64,000 nt of DNA from MPNP01 sp965215545 (lineage in GTDB: Bacteria > Pseudomonadota > Alphaproteobacteria > Rhodobacterales > Rhodobacteraceae), in contig OZ244066.1 in assembly GCA_965215545.1 (NCBI GenBank), forward strand, positions 2,790,001 through 2,854,000, written 5' to 3'. The notes below the pieces were generated by a model that was given only the letters and a program-made list of their open reading frames with translations, did no database searches and had not been told where the DNA came from. This document shows positions 45,954-52,911 of this stretch, piece by piece (positions within the stretch are counted from its first letter, which is position 1; each line of letters begins with the position of its first letter). The position numbers and the translations under genes were made by a program.

Positions 45954-46451
45954 ATGCCGCGTCATCGTCCGGAGGCCGTCGCCAACGAATTTCTTCGACG
46001 GGCGGGGAAAGCCGGTCTGACGCAAATGCAGCTTCAGAAGCTTGTGTATATCGCCCATGGATGGACACTTGCACTCACCAACGAGCCACTCGCGGCAATT
46101 GAACCGGAAGCTTGGGAAAGAGGTCCGGTTTACCCTCACCTGCGAGACAAGATCAGTCACACCGGATCAAAGCCCATTCGCGATATCATTCGCGAGAACG
46201 ATGACAATCCGTTTGCCGCGTTGGGCACTGCAGACCGGGGGGAAGAAATCAAAAGTGAATTCGGTTCCGGAGAAACGGCAATCATTGACCATGTTTGGAA
46301 ACGCTACGGCCACCTGCATGGATTCAGTCTGTCTGATCTAACCCATGCCGAAGGTACGCCGTGGCATAAGGCCTATCATGGACGTGGCAGAAAATCGCCG
46401 ATATTGAATGGAGATATCAAAGATCACTATTTTGGGGGCTTATATACATGA
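45954..46451 (+). CDS. Panacea-domain (DUF4065/SocA-like) protein
   Basis: A 165-aa protein with the Panacea fold: 'MQLQKLVYIAHGWTLALTNE', 'EPEAWERGPVYPHL' and the C-terminal 'EGTPWHKAYHGRG' are hallmark blocks. Panacea domains act as neutralising antitoxins in many different toxin-antitoxin pairs and occur in phage-related proteins (GepA, SocA). No toxin candidate is directly adjacent on the same strand, so it is either an orphan or its partner was lost. ATG 45954 begins the homology. The 3' flanking DNA is markedly AT-richer. Confidence 0.8.
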   Translation: MPRHRPEAVANEFLRRAGKAGLTQMQLQKLVYIAHGWTLALTNEPLAAIEPEAWERGPVYPHLRDKISHTGSKPIRDIIRENDDNPFAALGTADRGEEIKSEFGSGETAIIDHVWKRYGHLHGFSLSDLTHAEGTPWHKAYHGRGRKSPILNGDIKDHYFGGLYT

Positions 46452-46587
46452 GTGATCAAAAAACTAAAATTTAAACAAATTTTTACAAGATCACCTACTT
46501 TTCACAACCAAGCCAGGATGGCAGTCTAAGGAAGCGCAGTTCCCGCGTCAGGTCGCCATCAATCATTGAGTAGCTCCCATGCAACAG

Positions 46588-46613
46588 AAAAAGGGGCCAT
46601 AACAGCCCCTTCT
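46588..46613 (-). terminator. Rho-independent terminator
   Basis: Read on the minus strand: AAGGGGC, a seven-base loop, GCCCCTT and then a run of T. It lies 24 bases after the stop of the minus-strand secreted protein gene. Confidence 0.75.
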
Positions 46614-46636
46614 CTCTAACATATGGACCGACAGCG

Positions 46637-47251
46637 TTACATCCTCATCGCCTTCAGAAGGGAATCACAAGTATCTCCGTGTTTCAACCACCGCGAACCG
46701 TGCATCTTCAGGAAACGATTGTTCACCCGAACGCGCAGGTGTTCTGAATCCATAGTAAGTCGCCCATCCCAGCCGCTGTTGTCGAAATACCGTTTCCCTA
46801 CATCCTCAAAAACTACTGCATTATTCTTAATCACTTCACTTCTTCCGCACCAATTTACGGGCCGAGTAAGGACGAGATTACCATTGCTAATTGTAGCACT
46901 AACATTTGCGAAAGCGGGAAAATTGCATTGTTCACGTCCCCTGTCCGTCGCCCCGGATAAAGGAAGCGGCGGGCTGGTCGCAAGCATTTGCAACGTCCCA
47001 TCGTGCCTGAGGGCCTTGATCATGCCCGTTGCGGTGCTGTCACTGCCACTGACCTCGATGCAGACATGTGTGTAGCCAACCGAATTGCGCAGATAGAAGG
47101 CCGGTAACATCGCGGCATAGGTTCCACTGATCGTCCCGTCAGCCGGGTTGGCCAAGGCCGGGGGTGTCAACCCTCCCCAAGTCATCACTGCCACCACCAG
47201 TGCAAGACGCATGGAGGTCAGCAACATCGCTCTATGGGCTATTGCCTTCAT
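46637..47251 (-). CDS. Secreted hypothetical protein
   Basis: A 204-aa protein with a clear Sec signal peptide (basic start, hydrophobic 'MRLALVVAVMTWGGL', cleavage after 'ALA') and a mature domain with five cysteines, suggesting periplasmic or extracellular disulfides. The mature part has 'GTYAAMLPAFYLRNSVGYTH' and 'WCGRSEVIKNNAVVFEDVG'. No family recognised. It ends at a good terminator, and its base composition is AT-richer than neighbouring genes, consistent with recent acquisition. Confidence 0.65.
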   Translation of the reverse strand: MKAIAHRAMLLTSMRLALVVAVMTWGGLTPPALANPADGTISGTYAAMLPAFYLRNSVGYTHVCIEVSGSDSTATGMIKALRHDGTLQMLATSPPLPLSGATDRGREQCNFPAFANVSATISNGNLVLTRPVNWCGRSEVIKNNAVVFEDVGKRYFDNSGWDGRLTMDSEHLRVRVNNRFLKMHGSRWLKHGDTCDSLLKAMRM

Positions 47252-47304
47252 CGCTCAATCTCCTTTTCGATAGCAAGCACGTCCGGCAATGGTGCCGGGT
47301 TGTG

Positions 47305-47432
47305 CTATCATCCAAGGAAATCGTGGAATACCTGCCTATTCGCCAAGGCTCAGGGAGCAACCCCTTCGCCGGGTATACGGCTGTTGTATTCAGCAGGCAA
47401 CCCGACAGAGCGGGTTTCCTTGCGATGATAGC
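47305..47432. mobile_element. 128-bp MITE-like element with terminal inverted repeats
   Basis: GCTATCATCCAAGGAAA (47305-47321) and the reverse complement of 47415-47432, GCTATCATCGCAAGGAAA, match except for one inserted base. They enclose ~93 bases without a gene. Size and structure fit a miniature inverted-repeat element. A regulatory cruciform is an alternative. No flanking target duplication is obvious. Confidence 0.45.
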
Positions 47433-47464
47433 GGGATCAAGTATTCAGGAAGGCCATTGCGTTG

Positions 47465-47731
47465 TCAAGCGGCCAAGCAAAAAAACGAAAAACCGGCCCG
47501 ACCGCCCGCAGCCCCGAAGGGACCACGAGCGATCAGTAGGAAGTCAGCATCCCTTGGATGCCACCTCCTTGTTGAGGCACAGTGATCCAGCCGTTTGCGC
47601 AGGATCACCTTGTCCCGATAGGACATCTTCTGAAGATTGCGCGAACGCAGTTCTTCAATGGCTTGGGCTACGATTGCCTCCATTAGCCTTTTGACAGTCC
47701 ATTGGATAATGGGTACGACAATTGGGTTCAT
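47465..47731 (-). CDS. Small hypothetical protein
   Basis: An 88-aa protein. Start ATG 47731 is supported by AGGAG six bases upstream. The N-terminal part has an amphipathic segment 'IIQWTVKRLMEAIVAQAIEE' followed by a basic stretch 'YRDKVILRKRLDH'. The C-terminal 30 residues look like read-through into unrelated sequence, so it may be truncated. No family recognised. Confidence 0.5.
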   Translation of the reverse strand: MNPIVVPIIQWTVKRLMEAIVAQAIEELRSRNLQKMSYRDKVILRKRLDHCASTRRWHPRDADFLLIARGPFGAAGGRAGFSFFCLAA

Positions 47732-47768
47732 GGTCATCTCCTTTCTTTGACTGTTAACCCAACACAAA

Positions 47769-47794
47769 GGGACACCTGATCATGCAGGTGTCCC
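47769..47794. terminator. Perfect hairpin after the transposase remnant
   Basis: GGGACACCTG and CAGGTGTCCC, with a six-base spacer, lie nine bases beyond the transposase stop on its downstream side. It is a likely terminator of the transposase gene or part of the element's end. Confidence 0.55.
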
Positions 47795-47803
47795 GATGTT
47801 CCT

Positions 47804-48475
47804 TTATCTGGCCTCAGCCTCCAAGCCGTTGTCCGCAATCAACGACTTGTACATCAATCGCTTGCCGATCAACCCGGCCACAATTGTCTGCATCTGGGCA
47901 ATCGTGTCGGTTTCCCGGTCATTGTGCTTGCCGGCAAAGGTCTGCACATAGCGGGCCAGGTGCTTCTTGGACAGCCGATGATAGGTGCCCATATGGGCAC
48001 GCTTCAGCAACGCCCAGAAACTTTCCACCCCGTTGGTGTGGGCCTTCTGGCGGACAAACTGGCCCACCGAATGATTGACGGCCTTGTGGGTATAGCCCTC
48101 GATCCCCTCATAGGCCTTGTTGCCATCGGTATACAGGGTTGATCCTTCTTCGACAGTGTCACGGACCAGCCTCTGCAAGGTCTTCTTGCTCAAACTGTCC
48201 ACGACAGTGGCCACCACCCGATTGGTGTCCCGCTCGCGCATGGCCACCACCTTGACCTTGCCGACCCCGCCCCGACCTTGCTTGAGCTTCTTGTTGTCAT
48301 GCTTGTTGCGCTCAAGACCGCCGATGTAGGCTTCGTCAATCTCCACAATGCCATCGAGGTCCACCGCCACATTCGTCCAGGCTTCCCGGATGCGATGCAG
48401 CATGAACCATGCGGTCTTCTGGGTCACGCCAAGGTCCCGGTGCAGTTTCATCGAGGCAATACCCTTGACATGGTT
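47804..48475 (-). pseudogene. IS1595-family (ISXO2-like DDE) transposase, 5'-truncated
   Basis: About 220 codons of the DDE part of an IS1595-type transposase. It has 'KLHRDLGVTQKTAWFMLHRI' at the start, the first catalytic Asp region 'IVEIDEAYIGGLERNKH', 'STLYTDGNKAYEGI' with the second Asp, and 'HTNGVESFWALLKRAHMG' with the third catalytic residues. The N-terminal zinc-ribbon domain (~80 aa) is missing: an in-frame stop lies just before 'HVKGIASMK' and foreign GC-rich DNA follows from ~48478. The DDE core itself appears intact. A lost insertion-sequence half implies a deletion or recombination here. Confidence 0.8.
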
Positions 48476-48949
48476 TCACAGGTTTTGTGGGCGTGGGGTG
48501 GGGGCGTTGCGGGCCTGTTGGGACACGTTTTGTGCCCTGGTTGAGTCATTGCGGCGCCCGTGATGGATCATCCGGTGGGTCGGTTGGGGCGCGAGTGGGG
48601 GCCAAACGTGGTGGGGGTGGCCATGCACACCGACAGGGAGCCTTGAGTGTGCGTGCGGGACCCATCTGGGAGCGTGTGTCCGGTCGAGCCGGGGTTCGGC
48701 TGGGGGAGACCCATCGGCCTGGCCACGCCGCTCGGCCTCCCGCATGATCCCCACCGGTGATGCTTGTCAGCTGCGCCGACCCCGCACCCGTCACCGTCTG
48801 TCTTGCGCCCGGCGCCATCGCGGCGACCGGGACCGCTGGCCGGAGATGTTCCGGCTCAATGGCCTCAAGGACGGCGAGTCCGTCACCGTGGGCGACTGCT
48901 TCCTCCTGCCGCCCCGGTGATGGGGCCGGTGGCCGGTGTCATCTGTCCC
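48476..48949. other. Non-genic stretch with a LysM-like relic
   Basis: Highly GC-rich DNA between the truncated transposase and the first island promoter module. Apart from the LysM-like relic listed at 48772-48920, no gene can be supported. Confidence 0.45.
48772..48920 (+). pseudogene. LysM-like domain C-terminal relic, copy A
   Basis: The frame ending at TGA 48918 reads 'DRDRWPEMFRLNGLKDGESV' then 'TVGDCFLLPPR'. Such a '(R)W xE(I/M)(F/W)RLN' followed by a basic end resembles the closing part of LysM peptidoglycan-binding domains. A related ending, 'LGDCFLLPPR', occurs at 52679-52791. The upstream part is broken by frame changes. It lies immediately upstream of a copy of the shared promoter module. 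Confidence 0.4.
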
Positions 48950-48978
48950 TTGCCAAGCCCGGGCCGAGTCCCTATCTT
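48950..48978 (+). promoter_or_regulatory. Island promoter module 1
   Basis: TTGCCA (48950-48955), 17 bases, TATCTT (48973-48978). It fits a sigma-70-type promoter with consensus spacing and recurs at 51269, 52833, 55046 and 57920. The next start codon is ATG 49024 of the MNT relic. Confidence 0.55.
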
Positions 48979-49023
48979 CGGTGGGACACCGCCTGCCGAG
49001 GGACTGTCCCGGGAAGAGATGCC

Positions 49024-49290
49024 ATGCACGCGCTCTTGCGCCGCCATCACGTCGCCATCCAGACCCTTTGCTGTCGAGACCGGGTCCGGACCCTGTCCGT
49101 GGTCGGATCGGCCGCCCGGGGGTGGATTTCAACCCGTTCCGGAGTGATGTCGACTTTCTGGTGGCGTCCATCCCGCCGCGGCGGGAGAGACTGTTCGACC
49201 GCCACTTCGGGCTGGTGGTGCCCTGGCGACGCTGCTGGACCGCCGAGTGCATCTGGTGGCGCGCTCCGCGCTCCGGAACCCCCACGCCAT
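49024..49290 (+). pseudogene. MNT-type nucleotidyltransferase, frameshifted copy 1
   Basis: Pieces of a MntA-like nucleotidyltransferase (antitoxin of MNT-HEPN pairs). The first frame has 'LSVVGSAARG', the second continues with 'DFNPFRSDVDFLV' and 'PPRRERLFDRHFGL'. GSxARG plus SDxD is the nucleotidyltransferase signature. A one-base loss in a G5 run (GCCCGGGGGTGG) separates them; a second shift follows near 49225, after which 'LLDRRVHLVARSALRNP' reads in another frame. A new frame from ATG 49289 ('MTPDPQTCLKDVEKCARAI') vaguely resembles a HEPN/DUF86 start and is cut at 49381 by the 1.8-kb repeat. Confidence 0.6.
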
Positions 49291-49381
49291 GACACCGGAT
49301 CCCCAGACCTGCCTCAAGGACGTGGAGAAGTGCGCCCGGGCGATCGCGGGGTGGATCGCCATCGCCGGGATGCCGTGGAGA

Positions 49382-51247
49382 GGCCCTCATAACGGAGCAC
49401 CCATCACCTGCAACGAAGGACAGGACCCATGACCCGGCAGTCGCTACCCATCGGCATCCAGGACTTCGCGACCATCCGGGGTGAGGACTTCTACTACGTC
49501 GACAAGACACCCCTGATCCGGGATCTGATCGAGCGGGGTGATCACTGGTTCCTCGCCCGCCCCCGCCGCTTCGGCAAGAGTCTGCTCCTTGACACGCTCC
49601 GGGCCCTGTTTGCCGGCGAGGAGGCCCTCTTCCGAGGCCTGGCCATTCATGACCACTGGGACTGGTCGGTCACCCATCCGGTGGTACGCCTGAGCTTTGA
49701 CAGGAAATATGACCGACCGGAGGATATCGAGCACGATCTTGCCAATCAGCTCGGCCTGATCGAACATGCGGCCGGACTGGAACCGGTGCCCCGCACCGAA
49801 GCGCCCCCCGAGCGTTTGCGCACGCTTCTCTACCACCGGCATCGCCAGACCGGCCAGCGGGTGGTGGTCCTCGTCGACGAATACGACAAGCCCATCCTTG
49901 ATGCCCTCCATGACCCCGACCGGGCCCGGGCCAACCGCGACTATCTGCGCGGCGTCTACGGCATCATCAAGGGCAGCGCTGCCCATGTCCGCTTCGTGTT
50001 CGTCACCGGCATCAGCATGGTCTCCAGGGTCAGCCTGTTCTCGGATCTCAACAACCTCGAGGACATCAGCCTCGATCCCCGCTTTGCCACCCTCTGTGGC
50101 TACACCGAGGCCGATCTCGACACCGTCTTTGCGCCCGAACTGGAGGGGCTGGACCGGGCCGCCATCCGCACCTGGTACAACGGCTACAACTGGCTGGGCG
50201 ACGACCGGCTCTACAATCCCTTCGATGTACTCCTGTTCTTGCGCAATCGCACCTTCAAACCCTACTGGTTCGCGACCGGCTCGCCGACCTTCCTGTTCGA
50301 CACCCTGAAGGCCAAGGCCATCAGCCCCATGGACCTGGAGGGATGTCTGGCTGACGAGTCATTGGTGTCCAGGTTCGATGTCGATGCCATCAGCCCCGAG
50401 GCCCTGCTGTTCCAGACGGGGTACCTCACCATCACCGACGCGATCCGCCAGGGCCATCGCACCCTCTATCAGCTGGACTGTCCCAATCAGGAAGTCCGCA
50501 TCAGCCTGAATCAGGGCCTGCTTGCGTATCTGGGCCAGACCGTCACGGACGTGGCGGGCCAGGGGCACAGCCTCCAGACCTCTCTTGCGACCCACGACTT
50601 CACAGGGTTCGCGGCCACGCTCCGCGCCTGGCTGGCCGGCATTCCCTACCAGTGGCACGCCACAGGCGACCTCGCCCGCTACGAGGCCTGGTATGCCAGT
50701 CTCCTGCACATGGTCTTCCGGTCCATCGGCGTCGATGTGCACGCCGAGGCCGCCACCAGCCATGGCCGGGCCGACATGGTGGTCCATCTTGGCGGGCAGG
50801 TGTTCATCCTCGAGTTCAAGATGGCGGACAGTGCGGACGATGTCGAGGCGGCACTGGAAACCGCCTTCATCCAGATGCGGGACCGGGGCTATGCGGACGC
50901 CCATCATGGCCAGACCGTCCATCTCGTTGCCATTGCCTGTGGGCGTGAGGTGCGCAACCTCCTGGAAGTCCGGGCGGAGCCGATTGCCACCGACTGATGG
51001 GGTGGGGCGACCCCCTTGGCTCTGGAACCCAGCGGCTTCGGTTACCACAACCCATCGACGGATGCAGCGGAGTGCACGGGTCTCCGGCCTGCACCAGTGT
51101 CTTCACAGCGCTTCATAAGCCTGTCCCTCTCCCAGCACCGCCCCGGGTGCCTTCCGCTGAGCACCGCCCCAACGCCAACCCGCACCAAGGAGACCCCCAC
51201 ATGACCCCCTGCACCAGCACCGTTCAGCGCCAACCGGACCCGTCCGG
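49382..51247 (+). repeat. Large direct repeat, copy 1 (1.87 kb)
   Basis: It begins at GGCCCTCATAACGG and ends at GACCCGTCCGG. It matches 55736-57555 in the same orientation, including the upstream leader, the 522-codon ATPase-nuclease gene and ~250 bases after it. A 46-base length difference lies just after the gene. The two copies are 6.35 kb apart, so recombination between them could delete or multiply the segment carrying the beta-helix and AAA genes. Confidence 0.9.
49429..50997 (+). CDS. AAA-ATPase-like / PD-(D/E)XK nuclease-fold protein (DUF1703 type), copy 1
   Basis: A 522-aa protein with an N-terminal AAA-ATPase-like domain and a C-terminal PD-(D/E)XK-like domain. 'YYVDKTPLIRDLI' precedes the Walker A-like 'ARPRRFGKSLLLDTL' (residues ~43-57). 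'VVVLVDEYDKPILDAL' is the Walker B region. The C-terminal part has 'GRADMVVHLGGQVFILEFKM' with the D...E-x-K core near residues 447-461. These proteins are widespread and often multicopy; function is not established, though mobile or defence roles have been proposed. The repeat includes the leader before ATG 49429. Copy 2 is at 55783. Confidence 0.82.
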   Translation: MTRQSLPIGIQDFATIRGEDFYYVDKTPLIRDLIERGDHWFLARPRRFGKSLLLDTLRALFAGEEALFRGLAIHDHWDWSVTHPVVRLSFDRKYDRPEDIEHDLANQLGLIEHAAGLEPVPRTEAPPERLRTLLYHRHRQTGQRVVVLVDEYDKPILDALHDPDRARANRDYLRGVYGIIKGSAAHVRFVFVTGISMVSRVSLFSDLNNLEDISLDPRFATLCGYTEADLDTVFAPELEGLDRAAIRTWYNGYNWLGDDRLYNPFDVLLFLRNRTFKPYWFATGSPTFLFDTLKAKAISPMDLEGCLADESLVSRFDVDAISPEALLFQTGYLTITDAIRQGHRTLYQLDCPNQEVRISLNQGLLAYLGQTVTDVAGQGHSLQTSLATHDFTGFAATLRAWLAGIPYQWHATGDLARYEAWYASLLHMVFRSIGVDVHAEAATSHGRADMVVHLGGQVFILEFKMADSADDVEAALETAFIQMRDRGYADAHHGQTVHLVAIACGREVRNLLEVRAEPIATD

Positions 51248-51365
51248 CCCTTGCCCTCACCGAATGCCTTGCCAATCCCGGCGGGGCGGGCTATCCTCCT
51301 GTCTGTCGATGTTTCCCGCCGGTGGCCGTCCCATCCACCCAGCGGCCCCTTGGACAAGGAGATGA
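51201..51365 (+). CDS. Short ORF with strong ribosome-binding site at repeat edge
   Basis: AAGGAG lies eight bases before ATG 51201, which opens a 54-codon frame ('MTPCTSTVQRQPDPSG...') ending at 51365, three bases before the next gene. The same start and first ~16 codons occur in repeat copy 2 (from 57510), where the rest differs because the repeat ends inside the frame. It may be the stump of a gene cut by the duplication. No family recognised. Confidence 0.35.
   Translation: MTPCTSTVQRQPDPSGPCPHRMPCQSRRGGLSSCLSMFPAGGRPIHPAAPWTRR
51269..51297 (+). promoter_or_regulatory. Island promoter module 2
   Basis: TTGCCA (51269-51274), 17 bases, TATCCT (51292-51297), 72 bases upstream of the beta-helix gene start at 51369. 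Confidence 0.55.
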
Positions 51366-51368
51366 CCC

Positions 51369-52085
51369 ATGCCACGACTGATGATGGCGCTGACCGCGGC
51401 CCTGGCTGCCATGATGCTGGCCCTGCCGGCGCTGGGGTGGAGTCCATATTGTTCTGATCGCGCGGCGTTTGGGGGTCGCCATCCCAACGGCGGCGGCTTT
51501 GTCAGCAGCTCGTCACAAGTTGCCAGCACGGCCTATATCGGGCCCGAGGCGGAGGTGTGCAATGCTGGCAGAGTCTCCGGCAACGCGGTCATCAAGGGCC
51601 GGTCCAGCATTATCGGCCCGGCTCATGTGTCCGGCAATGCCCGGGTAATCGATTCAACTGTGGGCAATAGCGGCGAAGTCTCCGGCAACGCGGTCATTCG
51701 AGACTCAAAAATTTCCGCACAGGCGCCTGGCGGCGTCTTCGACAATGCCCGGGTGATCGGGTCAATAGTTTGGGGTGGCCACATCTCCGGCCATGCCAGG
51801 ATCCTGAACAACGCACGGATTGAAGGCAATGCGGAAATCTCCGGCACCGCCGTCGTGCGCAATGGTGCGCGGGTCCTCAGCGGCGGCAAGGCGGATTGCG
51901 GTCGATGGTCCGGGGAATGGATCCGGCTTGTCACCGATCAACGGGGCAAGTGCAAGGAGCGGAAACGCCGGGGTGCCAGCGACGCAGGCACCACCGGGCC
52001 AGACACTGGCACCGGTGACGATCCCACCCTCCTGGACTCCATGCTCAGCAATCCCATCATTCCGGGCAACACGCTGTCGCAGTGA
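51369..52085 (+). CDS. Secreted repeat protein, hexapeptide/beta-helix-like
   Basis: A 238-aa exported protein. The signal peptide spans ~1-23 ('MALTAALAAMMLALPALG'). From about residue 50 to 185 it has recurring units such as 'VSGNAVIKGRS', 'VSGNARVIDS', 'VFDNARVIGS', 'ISGHARILNNARIEGNAEIS', the period-six pattern of left-handed or parallel beta-helix proteins. A low-complexity Thr/Gly/Asp tail follows. AAGGAG lies nine bases before ATG 51369, and promoter module 2 is upstream. Similar repeat proteins occur in phages and on cell surfaces. Exact role unknown. Confidence 0.7.
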   Translation: MPRLMMALTAALAAMMLALPALGWSPYCSDRAAFGGRHPNGGGFVSSSSQVASTAYIGPEAEVCNAGRVSGNAVIKGRSSIIGPAHVSGNARVIDSTVGNSGEVSGNAVIRDSKISAQAPGGVFDNARVIGSIVWGGHISGHARILNNARIEGNAEISGTAVVRNGARVLSGGKADCGRWSGEWIRLVTDQRGKCKERKRRGASDAGTTGPDTGTGDDPTLLDSMLSNPIIPGNTLSQ

Positions 52086-52832
52086 GCGGTCCAGACCCCC
52101 TGGTGGGCGCAGACAGGGGCCTGTCTGCGCCCACCGAGCCACAACGGCGGGGCCCCATGAGGGGCTGGTTCAGGCAAGGGGCAGGATCCTGCGTTGCGGA
52201 TGTGGTGCGGTTGCGCCTGACGATGGCAAGCCCGGCCCTTTTGCCGATTCCGGGGTCGCAGGCGCTCCATCTGGAGCTGCGCCCGTCCTCGACGGTCTGG
52301 AGGACCCTGGGAGCCGGCCTGGCGGCTTTTGGTCGATCTCCGAGTTGCCAGCCCCCGGGGATGTCGACGACACCATCGCCGATCTCGAGCCCGCCGCCAT
52401 GATCGCCGAAGACGATCTGGTCCTCTCCCGCCCCCATCCTCACCCTCCACCCAGACCCACCCTCCGGCGCCGTCCGGACCACCTGGCCAGCCTCACGGCT
52501 GTCCCGGCCTCGCCCTGCGCCCGCAGGGCTTCCGGCCCAAGGGGGCAACCCCCCCCCTTGACCCCGGGCCCGGGAAAGAACAATCCTGCCAGTCAATCCC
52601 ATAGGTTTGGCCATCCCGACCTTTCTGGACATTCCCGCCCCCCCCCGGCAGGGTGGAGTTTTGCCGCTCCGCGCCCCGGCACCCCCGCCGACCCCGAACC
52701 CGTCCGCGTCTGTCTTGAAAAGGGTGACAGCCGCTTCTCGGATCTGGCCCTGTGCCATCTCGGCGACTGTTTCCTGCTGCCGCCCCGGTGACAGAGTCCG
52801 GACTCGGGAGCCCGGACTCCGTCACCCACCCC
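52086..52832. other. Non-genic stretch with second LysM-like relic
   Basis: About 750 bases of GC-rich DNA with only chance frames apart from the relic at 52679-52791. It also contains a C9 tract near 52630. Confidence 0.45.
52679..52791 (+). pseudogene. LysM-like domain C-terminal relic, copy B
   Basis: The frame ends 'PVRVCLEKGDSRFSDLALCH' then 'LGDCFLLPPR' and a stop at 52789. The last ten residues match copy A at 48918 and the beginning ('PVRVCL' versus 'PVTVCL') also matches. The middle is shorter. Like copy A, it is directly upstream of a copy of the promoter module, so relic and promoter appear to have moved together. Confidence 0.4.
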
Positions 52833-52861
52833 TTGCCAATCCCGGACCGGGTCCCTATGTC
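52833..52861 (+). promoter_or_regulatory. Island promoter module 3
   Basis: TTGCCA (52833-52838), 17 bases, TATGTC (52856-52861), upstream of the large AAA gene. The -10 element is weaker than in the other copies. The ~80 bases around it match 55004-55080. Confidence 0.5.
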
Positions 52862-52911
52862 ACAGGGGACACCGCCTGCCGGGAGACTGGACCAGGAGTG
52901 ACCACGAGGGA

